59,318 nucleotides of DNA from positions 1-59,318 of the forward strand of contig NZ_BCVE01000027.1 of NCBI RefSeq assembly GCF_001591585.1, given 5' to 3'. Made by a program: the position numbers and the translations under genes. Within the stretch, counting starts at the first letter, position 1. Every line of letters begins with the position of its first letter. The notes beneath the pieces were generated by a model, which saw only the letters and a program-made list of their open reading frames with translations, did not search any database and was not told the origin of the DNA. Positions 43,877 to 54,099 of the stretch are shown piece by piece. This DNA comes from Niallia circulans NBRC 13626. Its GTDB lineage: Bacteria; Bacillota; Bacilli; Bacillales; Cytobacillaceae.

Positions 43877-44017
43877 ATGAAAAAAAATCTCTTGAAAATT
43901 ACAATGGTTTTTGGATTAATTTTCTCTGTGTCATCACCAGTATTTGGTTCAGATGTGAAACCAATGATTTCTGACTGTGGTGGTTCAGAACATCCAGTTC
44001 CGTGCTGGGCTTATTAA
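43877..44017 (+). CDS. Small secreted peptide precursor with two cysteines
   Basis: A 46-residue protein too short for most gene callers. AGGCGGTG precedes the ATG by six to seven bases. Residues 1-24 form a textbook signal peptide (MKKNLLK, hydrophobic core, SPVFGS near the cleavage site). The remaining 20 or so residues include ISDCGGSEHPVPCWAY, with cysteines eight residues apart and an aromatic end. This suits an exported signalling peptide, small bacteriocin-like peptide or Phr-like pheromone, but no rap gene or transporter lies next to it. Function unknown. Confidence 0.65.
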   Translation: MKKNLLKITMVFGLIFSVSSPVFGSDVKPMISDCGGSEHPVPCWAY

Positions 44018-44100
44018 ATTTTGTACAGTAATACATTGGAACCTTTATTGATTTACTTTTATGAAACAATTATGCCTTTCCTTCTCTCCCTCCCGAAGGA

Positions 44101-44424
44101 TTAAAAATGATGATATTCCTTGATGCAGCCAAAAGCTCGAATCTCCAAATGACTATGTAATTTTCTTAATTCTTGCCTATACCTAGATTGCGGGCTGGAG
44201 GATTATAAGCCTTTAAGTGGAAAGGTATTGACTTTGGAGAACATACCATTAACGCCAGCTATCCACAAACAATTAACCCCTCATTCATTAAGACATACAC
44301 ACTTTTCTTTTAGCAGAAGCAGGAAATGAATTACTTCAAATCATGGACCGGTAGGAACATACACATTACTAATGACAGAAAAAAAGAAGCCTCCCAAAAG
44401 CTTGGTGAACTGATGAGAAGCCTA
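44101..44424 (+). pseudogene. Decayed, internally deleted phage-type tyrosine integrase (copy 1)
   Basis: DNA closely similar to the better preserved copy at 48600-49259: ATTCCTTGATGCAGC, GACTATGTAATTTTCTTAA and GAACATACCATTAA occur in both. The centre of the gene is deleted (jump after 44250 to the PHSLRHTH-like part), there are stops and frameshifts throughout, and the tyrosine segment is truncated. A hairpin terminator follows. It cannot encode a working recombinase. Confidence 0.85.
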
Positions 44425-44425
44425 T

Positions 44426-44455
44426 AAAGTGATGGAGTTTTTCCATCACTTTTTA
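44426..44455 (+). terminator. Terminator after integrase relic 1
   Basis: AAAGTGATGG / CCATCACTTT 10-bp stem with a 7-base loop and a T run on the plus strand. No matching hairpin follows integrase relic 2. Confidence 0.8.
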
Positions 44456-44556
44456 TTCCTTATAAATGTTCTATTCTTTAATGAAATACTATTTTAGCAT
44501 GTCAAAAATCCAGTTACACTACTGTTGAGATGTTAAAAGCTCTATAAATATAGTGG

Positions 44557-44952
44557 TCAAGGGGCTACCAATTCAACCTTAATTCTATCCGGATCTTCAA
44601 AATAAACCGCGTAATGTTTTTCCCCTCCTGCATAGGGATGTTTGTCGGTATAAAGGATCTTAACACCCTTTCGTTCTAACTTTCTTGTCATATCGTCTAT
44701 TTGTTGACGAGAACTTGCGTGGAATGCCAAATGGTTTAGTCCTACCCGACATCTATGGTAAGGTATGTCCATAAACCGTTCTTCTGCTTGTACGAAAACA
44801 ATATATGTCTCTCCAATTTTCCAGCTATGTCCACTTTCCCACGACTGAAAAGACTCATATCCTAATTCCTCTAAAAACCACCCCCAAAAAGCGATTGAAC
44901 TTTTCAAATTTGAAACATATATTTCAATATGGTGAATAAGACCTTTTGACAA
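44557..44952 (-). CDS. VOC superfamily (glyoxalase-like) protein
   Basis: 131 residues with the vicinal-oxygen-chelate pattern: IHHIEIYVSNLKSSIAFWGW at the N-terminus (metal His about 8), GLNHLAFHASS in the middle (His about 74), and a closing YAVYFEDPDRIKVELVAP (Glu about 128). Single-module members work as dimers and include glyoxalases, dioxygenases and fosfomycin- or bleomycin-resistance proteins; no specific activity can be assigned. The start is TTG with GGAGG eight bases upstream. It stands alone between the two integrase relics. Confidence 0.85.
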   Translation of the reverse strand: MSKGLIHHIEIYVSNLKSSIAFWGWFLEELGYESFQSWESGHSWKIGETYIVFVQAEERFMDIPYHRCRVGLNHLAFHASSRQQIDDMTRKLERKGVKILYTDKHPYAGGEKHYAVYFEDPDRIKVELVAP

Positions 44953-45639
44953 TAGATGGCCTCCTTTTCTAATCTATATCGATTATTTTATCAGATAATT
45001 TTAGAGTTACAATTATTTAAAAACAACATTCTTTGAGAATATCCTTAGAAAAATATTTTATTTGTTTTTTGTTGGTTAAAATTGGGCAAAGCTAATATTC
45101 CTTTTTAAAATGCTCTCTGCAACTCTTCTCATCTCCGACCATCCATTCTTACATGCCTTTTAGTTAGGAATGAATTATCCATTGTTTTTTAACTGGAAGC
45201 TTCATATTACAAATACATGCTGGCTTTTTTATAATAAATTACGTTATCTACATACTTTTATAAGACAGAAGGAATAATGTTGGAATAATGAAAATAAATA
45301 GGAAGTTAGCCATAAGGAAGTTTAAAATATGAAATCTCAGATAGGTGTAATAAGAAAGGCTAAAGGATTAATGCAGAAATATGTTGCTCAACAGGTAAGA
45401 AGTTCTCATCAGCAATTGAACGATTTTGAAAATAATAGGGATTACCCTTGAATATAAAAGGCTTATAAGATCACTAAAATACTTAATCATATTGTAAATA
45501 ACTTGTATATTTTGGAAGACTAAAAACCCTCTGCTAGTGTTGCTGATCCAACCAAGATGCTCCAATTTCCAAATTTCTCCTACAAACAATAAACAGTCAT
45601 CTTTTACGATGACTGTTTTGCTATACATATAATATCCAA
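44953..45639. other. 687-base gap with one terminator, no supported gene
   Basis: Very AT-rich sequence. AAACAGTCATC / GATGACTGTTT (45591-45618) forms an 11-bp stem just past the SMI1/KNR4 stop codon and probably terminates it. A minus-strand reading at 45368-45628 lacks a ribosome site and family resemblance. A 15-base match to integrase relic 2 (around 45510) is too short to interpret. Confidence 0.5.
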
Positions 45640-46443
45640 TTACTTATTACCTTCTATATATTCTAATATCTGTTCTCTAAATAGTTTAAATACTGGATTT
45701 GTACTTTCCTCATATATTCTTACTATTTTATTTATGAATTGTTTATCGTTTGTTAACTCATAGGTTATTAAATACCATGCAGATCTTCCTGCTTCATTTG
45801 AAATAATTTCATTTTCACTTTTTATTAAAACTAATAAATTCTGAAGTTGTTCATTAAGAACTTTTCCATCTTCACCATATAATTTTTCATAAGCACTGAT
45901 ACCATTTAAAACATCCGTAGTATCACTACTTTTTATTAGTTCTCTGGCTTCTTCTAAGGTGAAAACGATAGCACCATCTACTTCTTCCTCCTCTTCCTCA
46001 TATATGTACAAATTATCTAACATTTCATCAAATGAATCGAATAAGCGGATAAATTCATTTTCCTCTGAAAATATGTAAATTACACTTGGATTAGAAGAAG
46101 ACTCATTATAATCTAATGCTAGCCACTCATGACCCTCTCCACTAAGTATTATTATATTTTCTCGTTCAATTTGCCATTCTTCCACAAAGTATTTCGTTTG
46201 AAATATTCCCTCACCCTGCTTAATTCCAAATAAATACTCTATTATAATATAATTGTCATCTTCCTCATGATTCTGTTTGAATGGTAGCGCATTATATTGT
46301 AATGTTCCACCATTTTTAATTTTTAATAAATCAATATATGATTTAGGTAATTTTACATTAAAATGTTTTTCTGCAAGTATAATATCATCTTGAACTAAGT
46401 CATCTAACGTATAATCATTAGCCCCACCCTTCCAAATATTCAT
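45640..46443 (-). CDS. SMI1/KNR4 family protein, possible orphan immunity protein
   Basis: The 267-residue soluble, acidic protein has an N-terminal SMI1/KNR4-type fold: AEKHFNVKLPKSYIDLLKIKNGG (about 24-46), a later FGIKQGEGIF segment, and IIILSGEGHEWLALDYN. The C-terminal helical part (about 165-267) may be an extra repeat-like domain. In Bacillus such proteins often neutralise polymorphic or contact-dependent toxins, but no LXG, WapA or other toxin gene is adjacent. An acquired orphan immunity gene in a worn accessory zone is the simplest reading. GGGAG precedes the start. Confidence 0.75.
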   Translation of the reverse strand: MNIWKGGANDYTLDDLVQDDIILAEKHFNVKLPKSYIDLLKIKNGGTLQYNALPFKQNHEEDDNYIIIEYLFGIKQGEGIFQTKYFVEEWQIERENIIILSGEGHEWLALDYNESSSNPSVIYIFSEENEFIRLFDSFDEMLDNLYIYEEEEEEVDGAIVFTLEEARELIKSSDTTDVLNGISAYEKLYGEDGKVLNEQLQNLLVLIKSENEIISNEAGRSAWYLITYELTNDKQFINKIVRIYEESTNPVFKLFREQILEYIEGNK

Positions 46444-46610
46444 ATTTTTTCTCCCTCTTTTTTTAAAAATTGTCCGTTCATACTTTCTTTCCTCCCTTCC
46501 TTACTACTTACTAATAGGAGTTTTCTTTATTATAGATAGATATTCCTTTCTGTAGCTTCGAAATAAAGATTGATTAAAATATATTTGCTTTTTATTTTAT
46601 CAAAGAATAC

Positions 46611-46648
46611 AAAAAATCCATTTTGAAGAAAGATTATTCAAAATGGAT
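46611..46648 (-). terminator. Terminator of the amino acid permease
   Basis: ATCCATTTTGAA / TTCAAAATGGAT 12-bp perfect stem with a 9-base loop, followed by six T on the minus strand. Confidence 0.85.
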
Positions 46649-46722
46649 TATCTATTAATAACTCTTTGACTTTTTTATAAGAAATTTTCGCTCCCTATTG
46701 AACTATTTAATTATCACTTCTG

Positions 46723-48072
46723 CTAGATTTTGTTAAGGCGTCTTTTCCATACATACGTTAAGGTAATAAAGATGTAGATGAAAAGTGTTATGATCGTTAC
46801 GATGATGGATGTCGTGAGAATGATTCCAATCAGGATCATAATTAAAGCGATAATCGCAGCCCAAGTCGTATATGGGAACCATTTAACTGAATAGGCGCTT
46901 GTTTTTCCAGGCTGTTGTTTACGTGATTTCAAATGGGCGAAGGCAATGATCAACCAGATGAATAATACGGTATATCCCAGTGATCCCATCAGAAAATCGA
47001 AGGTCTTGCTTCCAGCAAATAAGGAAATCAGTACACCGCCAAATAAAGTAGAAGTACAAATTAATATTGCAAAAACAGGAACTTTCTTCTTCGATAAACT
47101 TGAAAAAATTTTCGGAATGCGGCCGTCCACGGCTTGCGTATATAGAACGCGGGATGAACCATACAATCCAGAATTCATCGATGAAATAATCGCTATTAGA
47201 ACAACGGCGTTCATAATATGGTCAGCACCTGGAATCCCTATCATTTGAAAGACCATCACAAACGGACTTTCAGGCACCCCGTTTACTTCGTTCCAAGGCA
47301 TTAAACTAACAATGATAAAAAATGGAATGATATAGAAAGAAATGATTCTGACCAATGTACTCCGAACGGCTTTTGGAACTACTTTTTCGGGATTTTTCGT
47401 TTCTGCCAATGTGACCCCGATAATTTCTGTCCCGCCATATGAATAAATTACCACCAGCATCGCCGTGATTAAACCAGTTGATCCATTCGGAAAGAAACCG
47501 CCATGATCAGTCAAGTTAGAGAAACCAACTGCTGTATGATCACCAAAAGTAACGAGCAGCAACAATAATCCAGCCATGATGAACACAATGATGACGGTTA
47601 TTTTAATTAAAGCAAGCCAGTACTCCGTTTCAGCAAAAACCTTTACTGATAGCAAGTTGATTGCTGTAACTAACACCGAAACAGCTAATGCCAGTATCCA
47701 GATTGGATATTCAGGCAGCCAATATTGAATGAAAATAGCCGCAACGATTGATTCGGCCGTGATGTTCAATACCCACATTTTCCAATAGATCCAATCAAGG
47801 AAATAGGCAGGATACTTTCCTAAAATAGATTGGACAAGATCCCTGAATGTTCTTGCACCGCTATTACGGACCGCCATTTCAGCTAAACCTTGCATGATGA
47901 ATAATAGAATGATGCCCCCTATCAAGTAGGCAATTATTGTGGATGGACCTGCCATATCAATTGCTGAACTGCTTCCTTTAAATAAACCTGCCCCAATGGC
48001 TCCACCTAATGCCATCATCGTAATATGCCTTGAAGTCATTGTCCTTTGTAAATTCCGTTTATCCGTTTCCAT
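46723..48072 (-). CDS. APC-family amino acid permease under T-box control
   Basis: The 449-residue membrane protein has about 12 helices and amino acid permease features: RHITMMALGGAIGAGLFKGS (about 15-34), an AGPSTIIAYLIGG helix, and GTEIIGVTLAETKNPEKVVP (about 215-234). It imports an amino acid by cation symport. The T-box leader upstream carries an apparent leucine codon as specifier, so leucine or another branched-chain amino acid is the likely substrate. AGGTTAGGAT precedes the ATG. It lies between the two integrase relics. Confidence 0.9.
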   Translation of the reverse strand: METDKRNLQRTMTSRHITMMALGGAIGAGLFKGSSSAIDMAGPSTIIAYLIGGIILLFIMQGLAEMAVRNSGARTFRDLVQSILGKYPAYFLDWIYWKMWVLNITAESIVAAIFIQYWLPEYPIWILALAVSVLVTAINLLSVKVFAETEYWLALIKITVIIVFIMAGLLLLLVTFGDHTAVGFSNLTDHGGFFPNGSTGLITAMLVVIYSYGGTEIIGVTLAETKNPEKVVPKAVRSTLVRIISFYIIPFFIIVSLMPWNEVNGVPESPFVMVFQMIGIPGADHIMNAVVLIAIISSMNSGLYGSSRVLYTQAVDGRIPKIFSSLSKKKVPVFAILICTSTLFGGVLISLFAGSKTFDFLMGSLGYTVLFIWLIIAFAHLKSRKQQPGKTSAYSVKWFPYTTWAAIIALIMILIGIILTTSIIVTIITLFIYIFITLTYVWKRRLNKI

Positions 48073-48083
48073 ATCCTAACCTC

Positions 48084-48395
48084 CAAAAAAATCATAAAAG
48101 GCATATCGTCCCTTCTTCATTTGATTATGAAGAAAGAGACGATATGCCTTAAGCTTACCGCGGTACCACTCTTATTGGCCCTTTTCGAACCCTACTTTAA
48201 AAACCTTGTAACGAAGGTCAATCGTTAAAACCAGGAATAGATGAACTCTAATCTTTCGCTTTACCACTCCCAGGCAAGTTCAAAGTATCATTGGACTGCG
48301 TTGCACCAACCCGCAGCTCTCTTAACCGAATAATGAGCTTTTACTACTCCTGATCTTTGCGTTGTGAAAATTATATCTGAATATTTTTTATAATA
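48084..48395 (-). ncRNA. T-box leader, specifier probably leucine (CUU)
   Basis: Minus-strand leader with stem I (AGTAGTAAA...GGTTGGTGC...GAACTTGCCTGGGAGT), the canonical T-box AGAGTGGTACCGCGG (48158-48172), and a long terminator stem (AAGGCATATCGTC with its complement, 48098-48150) followed by a run of T. Reading GAA-CTT-G in the specifier loop places the codon at 48276-48278, giving Leu. The UGGU bulge fits a tRNA with discriminator A, as in tRNA-Leu. Uncharged tRNA should promote readthrough into the permease. Confidence 0.88.
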
Positions 48396-48401
48396 TCCAA
48401 T

Positions 48402-48430
48402 ACTATACGGACAATACGTGAATTTGTCAA
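48402..48430 (-). promoter_or_regulatory. Sigma-A promoter of the T-box transcript
   Basis: Minus strand TTGACA, 17-base spacer, TATAGT; a near-consensus promoter ending a few bases upstream of the T-box leader. Confidence 0.85.
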
Positions 48431-48599
48431 TATTTTTTTCAAGATAATAAATTAAAAGAAACAAATCATAAGAAAAATGTGGTGACATAGTTATATAAAT
48501 AAATCAGGAAAATACTATCTAAAATATAATCTGATGCCTAATCCCCGGGAAAACTTGCAAGCGGCAACAAGTAAAGCTCCCCGGTTAGTGACTAAGTCA

Positions 48600-49259
48600 A
48601 TTCTTCACAATCTTTCTTTTGGAAAGAGAAAGATGACCTTCACCTTGAAAATGATGAGTTAAAAATATTCCTTGATGCAGCTAAAAATTCGGAACATCCA
48701 GATGACTATGTAATTTTCTTAACTCTTGCTTGGACTGGATTGCGAGCTGGGGAATTATTGACCCTTAAATGGAAAGATATTGAATTTGAAGAACATACCA
48801 TTAATGTTAATAAAACGTATTATAATACAAAGAACTTTCAACTACTTCCTCCAAAAAAAGGATCAATTCGAAAAATAGAAGTGGAAGAAGTTAATAATAC
48901 ACTAAAAAACATCAACTTCCCCAAAAGAAAATAAAACTACAATTAGGGAAAGACTATTATGATAAAGATTTCGTTTTTGGAAGACTAAATGCGCCTTATT
49001 TTGGTTATCCACATTTTATTAAGACAATTGAAAATCGAATGGAGAGCTTATTAAAGAAAACGCCAGATATCCACAAAAAAACATTAAGCCCTCATTCATT
49101 AAAGCATACACACACTTCTCTTTTAGCTGACAGGAGTTGAATTACTTCAAATCATGGATCGATTGGGACATACAGAAGATGAAACAACTACACAAATTTA
49201 TCTTCACATTACTAAAGACAGAAAAAAGAAGCTTCCCAAAAGTTCACAGAACTCATGAG
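48600..49259 (+). pseudogene. Decayed phage-type tyrosine integrase (copy 2)
   Basis: Readable C-terminal two-thirds of an integrase: FLDAAKNSEHPDDYVIFLTL, then TGLRAGELLTLKWKDIEF (catalytic Arg), LSPHSLKHTHTSLL (the conserved Arg of HxxR-type box is Lys), and DRLGHTEDETTTQIYLHITK (His and nucleophile Tyr). A stop/frameshift lies near 48933 and another near 49131, and the N-terminal DNA-binding part is missing. Related to the relic at 44101-44424 in the same orientation. Confidence 0.88.
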
Positions 49260-49343
49260 AAGCCTCCGTTATAAACCTCTATGTTAGCAAATCATTCTCA
49301 TCTTACCAACAAATCCTTATCTATCAAGGGTTCAAGGGGTAGA

Positions 49344-51002
<1,659 letters not shown>

Positions 51003-51051
51003 TTATCTCATGTATTTTTATAATTCAGTAATCTCTTATGTTAAAATAAAG

Positions 51052-51336
51052 TTAGCCAATAATAGCTAAAATGTCGCTTTCGCGAAGGATTAAATATTCT
51101 TTCCCTTCGTACTTCACTTCAGTACCAGAGTATTTTGAGAAGATAATGCGGTCATCAACAGATACTTCAAGCGCAGCACGTTCTCCGTTGTCTAGTACAC
51201 GACCAGTTCCTACAGCTACTACTTTACCTTCTTGAGGCTTTTCTTTAGCAGAGTCTGGTAATACGATACCACTTGCAGTTTTTTCTTCTGTTTCAACAAG
51301 CTCAATAATAATGCGATCTCCTAATGGCTTTAACAA
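51052..51336 (-). CDS. groES: Co-chaperonin GroES
   Basis: A 94-residue Hsp10 matching the B. subtilis length, with [20 protein letters not shown] at the start and [18 protein letters not shown] at the end; the mobile loop ([13 protein letters not shown]) is intact. The start is TTG, as in B. subtilis, with GGAGG nine bases upstream; a 111-residue reading would run through the leader. Forms the heptameric lid of GroEL. Operator and promoter lie directly upstream. Confidence 0.98.
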   Translation of the reverse strand: MLKPLGDRIIIELVETEEKTASGIVLPDSAKEKPQEGKVVAVGTGRVLDNGERAALEVSVDDRIIFSKYSGTEVKYEGKEYLILRESDILAIIG

Positions 51337-51376
51337 GTGAAACAACCTCCTCAAATTATATACAAATTTTTTATTA

Positions 51377-51403
51377 TTAGCACTCAATCACAATGAGTGC
51401 TAA
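51377..51403. promoter_or_regulatory. CIRCE operator for HrcA
   Basis: TTAGCACTC-N9-GAGTGCTAA, an exact CIRCE inverted repeat, between the groES start and its promoter. The -10 is TATAAT or the overlapping TAATAT near 51411-51419, and a TTGCAT-like -35 lies near 51437-51442. HrcA should repress groESL and be titrated on heat shock. Confidence 0.97.
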
Positions 51404-51691
51404 CACAATTATTATATTAATTAATCTTTTCTCAGAATGCAAGAGACAAGACTTATTTTTTCGTAAATTTTTTTCTAGTTTCTTTTGCCCTTACAAAGTA
51501 TATACCTTTACGCCTTAAATATTCATTCTTTCTATTATTTTAGTTGCTACTATTTGAAACAAGACACTCCTTATTAGTAGAATAGAAAGTATGATTGTCT
51601 GTTATCTTCAATATAATATGAACAGATCAGCTTAGATATAATTCCTATGTCACAAACTTTTAAACCATATTTATTTAAAGGAGCTTTTATT

Positions 51692-52426
51692 TTGAAAAAA
51701 GAATATTGGATTATCATAATAGCTTACATTGCCATGCAGCTCTCTACTTTTGTTGGAGTTCCTGTTATTCTTTTTATCGCTGGTTTGCTTGGGTATAACC
51801 CAGCATCTAAAGCGATTCAATTCCAATCTAACGTTATTTGGTTGATATTTAGTTTTGTCGTTACCCTTATAATCTGTCTTTTTCTGTTAAGAAAAGAAAT
51901 GAGAAATCCAATGCGTTCCGATATGATGAATATTCCTTCTTCTATCGGCTGGGCAATCGGGGGCATTTTTCTATCTTTATTTGCACAAACCTTCGCAGGC
52001 ATAATCGAACGACTATTAGGCATAGAAGCTGGATCGGAAAACACAGAGCAAATCATGCAGCTTATTAATGCTGCACCTCTTGTCATTATCGTAGTAAGTA
52101 TGATTGGACCCATTCTCGAGGAAATTGTGTTTCGTAAAATTATTTTCGGTTCCCTATATAAGCGGTTCGGATTTTTTATCTCTGCACTAATTAGCTCCCT
52201 TATCTTTGCGGTTGCTCATAGAGATTTCTCCCATATTCTACTATATGCAAGCATGGGATTTACATTTGCTTTCCTATATGTGAGGACCAAAAGGATTCTT
52301 GTGCCAATCTTCGCCCATGTCGCAATGAATTCATTCGTAGTTATCATGCAATTAAACTATGATAGAATTATCGAATGGCAGGAAAAGTACTCAGGCGTCA
52401 CACACTTTATTGGAGGATTTTTATAA
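51692..52426 (+). CDS. ydiL: CPBP-family intramembrane protease (YdiL orthologue)
   Basis: A 244-residue membrane protein with about seven helices and the CPBP/Abi catalytic motifs: GPILEEIVFRK (Glu-Glu-x-x-x-Arg type), FAVAHRDFSH and PIFAHVAMNSF. It matches B. subtilis YdiL, which likewise neighbours groESL. Family members include type II CAAX-prenyl-protease-like enzymes and bacteriocin self-immunity proteins; the role of YdiL is not settled. The start is set at TTG (KKEYW...), with AAAGGAG eight bases upstream, rather than 15 codons earlier. Confidence 0.9.
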   Translation: MKKEYWIIIIAYIAMQLSTFVGVPVILFIAGLLGYNPASKAIQFQSNVIWLIFSFVVTLIICLFLLRKEMRNPMRSDMMNIPSSIGWAIGGIFLSLFAQTFAGIIERLLGIEAGSENTEQIMQLINAAPLVIIVVSMIGPILEEIVFRKIIFGSLYKRFGFFISALISSLIFAVAHRDFSHILLYASMGFTFAFLYVRTKRILVPIFAHVAMNSFVVIMQLNYDRIIEWQEKYSGVTHFIGGFL

Positions 52427-52427
52427 A

Positions 52428-52649
52428 ATGAGAAGATCACCGCTATTTTCAGGAGTTCTATATATTATATTCGGAGCTTTCTTTATATACTTTGCAGTAC
52501 ATGATTTACAACGAAACCAAGAATGGGGATTTTATACATATTTACTAGTCATCCTCGCGACCTTTGATATCGGTTCAGGAATTAAGCTAATCAATTTTCA
52601 CTTTTTCCTGAAAAAAAACCAACGCGACACTAAAAAACCAAAACAATAA
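52428..52649 (+). CDS. ydiK: YdiK-like small membrane protein (DUF4305 type)
   Basis: A 73-residue protein with two predicted helices (about 5-25 and 32-52), beginning MRRSPLFSGVLYIIFGAFF, like B. subtilis YdiK. The start is the ATG two bases after the ydiL stop, with GGAGG 11 bases upstream, so it is translationally linked to ydiL. Function unknown. The C-terminus is Lys-rich and somewhat longer than in Bacillus. It ends at a strong terminator. Confidence 0.85.
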   Translation: MRRSPLFSGVLYIIFGAFFIYFAVHDLQRNQEWGFYTYLLVILATFDIGSGIKLINFHFFLKKNQRDTKKPKQ

Positions 52650-52699
52650 TCAAGTCCGTTGGCTTCTGTTGGAAATCAACGAGCAAAAATTTCTCAAAA

Positions 52700-52748
52700 A
52701 AATGCGTGTATAAGAATGTAGTTCCCTCTACACTCTTATACACGCATT
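52700..52748. terminator. Strong bidirectional terminator between ydiK and rex
   Basis: A 22-bp stem with one mismatch (AAATGCGTGTATAAGA... and its complement, 52700-52721 with 52727-52748) separates the convergent ydiK and rex genes. A and T tracts border both arms. Confidence 0.88.
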
Positions 52749-52754
52749 TCCTTT

Positions 52755-53435
52755 TTATTCTTCCGTTTCCTCAGCCTCTACTTCTACTTCCGCATCCGGA
52801 GTAGGATAATGTTTTAAGAAATAAACAAGAGATTGCAGCTCTACTGCTAAGTCAATATGATGAACTCGTACATTTGATGGCACATTTAGACGAGCAGGAG
52901 TAAAGTTCAATATCCCTTTAATATTACTTTCCACTAAACGATCAGTAATTATCTGAGCAGCACTTGCAGGAACCGTTAATATCGCCACTTCTACTCCATT
53001 TTCTTGCAGAACTTTCTCTAGATCATCCATATGATGAATCGGCACATCGTTCACTAAAGTGCCAATCTTTTCTTCTATCACATCGAATCCCACTTCTATT
53101 TTTGTGTTATTATTTTTTAAGAAGTTATATTTTAAAAAGGCAACCCCCAGATTACCAACACCAATTAAAGCAACCTTTGTTAGTTCATCTTGATCTAATG
53201 TTTTACGGAAAAATGACAATAAATAGTTTACATTATAACCATATCCTTTTTTTCCAAGAGCACCAAAATATGAAAAATCCCGTCTTATCGTAGCAGAATC
53301 AACCTTGACTGCTTCACTTAATTCAGCGGAAGAAACTCTCTGCTTTCCCGATGAATGCAAGTTTTTTAAAAAACGATAATATAATGGTAACCGCTTCGCT
53401 GTTGCCTGCGGTATTTTCATTACTTCATTATGCAT
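52755..53435 (-). CDS. rex: Redox-sensing transcriptional repressor Rex
   Basis: The 226-residue protein has an N-terminal winged helix ([40 protein letters not shown]) and a Rossmann NAD(H) domain ([24 protein letters not shown]). Rex senses the NADH/NAD+ ratio and represses fermentation and respiration genes until NADH rises. It is near-identical in layout to B. subtilis Rex apart from an acidic tail ([11 protein letters not shown]). GGGGA precedes the ATG. It lies 39 bases downstream of moaC on the same strand. Confidence 0.97.
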   Translation of the reverse strand: MHNEVMKIPQATAKRLPLYYRFLKNLHSSGKQRVSSAELSEAVKVDSATIRRDFSYFGALGKKGYGYNVNYLLSFFRKTLDQDELTKVALIGVGNLGVAFLKYNFLKNNNTKIEVGFDVIEEKIGTLVNDVPIHHMDDLEKVLQENGVEVAILTVPASAAQIITDRLVESNIKGILNFTPARLNVPSNVRVHHIDLAVELQSLVYFLKHYPTPDAEVEVEAEETEE

Positions 53436-53474
53436 ACTTATCCCCTACCTATATTTAAAAATTAGCAGTTATTT

Positions 53475-53960
53475 CTACTGCTCTCTTTTGTAATTGCCGC
53501 TTTTTCCACCCGATTTCTCGACTAAATAGGTGTGCCCAATTACCATCCCTTTATCCATGCTTTTACACATATCATAAATAGTTAACGCTGTGACAGAAGC
53601 AGCAGTTAAGGCTTCCATTTCCACACCCGTACTCCCAACTGTCTTTACCGTTGCTGAAATAATTAGGTGGAAAAATCCTGCCTCTTCTTCCCATCGAAAC
53701 GATATATCGACACCCTTCAACATAATTGGGTGACACATAGGGATAATATCAGCCGTTTTCTTAGCAGCCATAATTCCTGCCACTTGCCCAACAGCTAAGA
53801 CATCCCCTTTTTTGATTTCTAGATTTGTGATTTTCTGATAGATTTCTTCCCTTACTTTAATGCTAGATTGAGCAACAGCTATGCGAACGGTTTCACTTTT
53901 TTCTGAGATATCAACCATTTTTGCACGGCCCTCATGATTAAAATGTGTAAACTCCCCCAT
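53475..53960 (-). CDS. moaC: Cyclic pyranopterin monophosphate synthase MoaC
   Basis: A 161-residue enzyme catalysing the second step of molybdenum cofactor synthesis, from 3',8-cyclo-7,8-dihydro-GTP to cPMP. Conserved features: [33 protein letters not shown] (catalytic His/Lys region), [20 protein letters not shown], and [15 protein letters not shown]. The start is set at MGEFTHF, five bases after AGAGGTG. Other moa genes are absent from the window, as in B. subtilis, where moaC likewise sits beside rex. Confidence 0.96.
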   Translation of the reverse strand: MGEFTHFNHEGRAKMVDISEKSETVRIAVAQSSIKVREEIYQKITNLEIKKGDVLAVGQVAGIMAAKKTADIIPMCHPIMLKGVDISFRWEEEAGFFHLIISATVKTVGSTGVEMEALTAASVTALTIYDMCKSMDKGMVIGHTYLVEKSGGKSGNYKREQ

Positions 53961-54099
53961 AATAACACCTCTAAGCAAAATGATACACTATTTTAAAGAG
54001 AATGTGTATTTATTATCACTTTTTTCCCATTTCACCTTTATTGCAGTATAACGTATTTTTAGGTTACACTTATGGTACATAATCCCCTGAGGTGAAGAA

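Noticed and set aside
45368-45628. 86-codon minus-strand frame, and a 15-base match to integrase relic 2 near 45510
   Set aside because: No ribosome site or recognisable domain; the match is too short and isolated to call a third integrase relic.
48288-48488. Minus-strand 66-codon frame upstream of the permease
   Set aside because: It lies across the promoter and stem I of the T-box leader, whose RNA structure explains the sequence.
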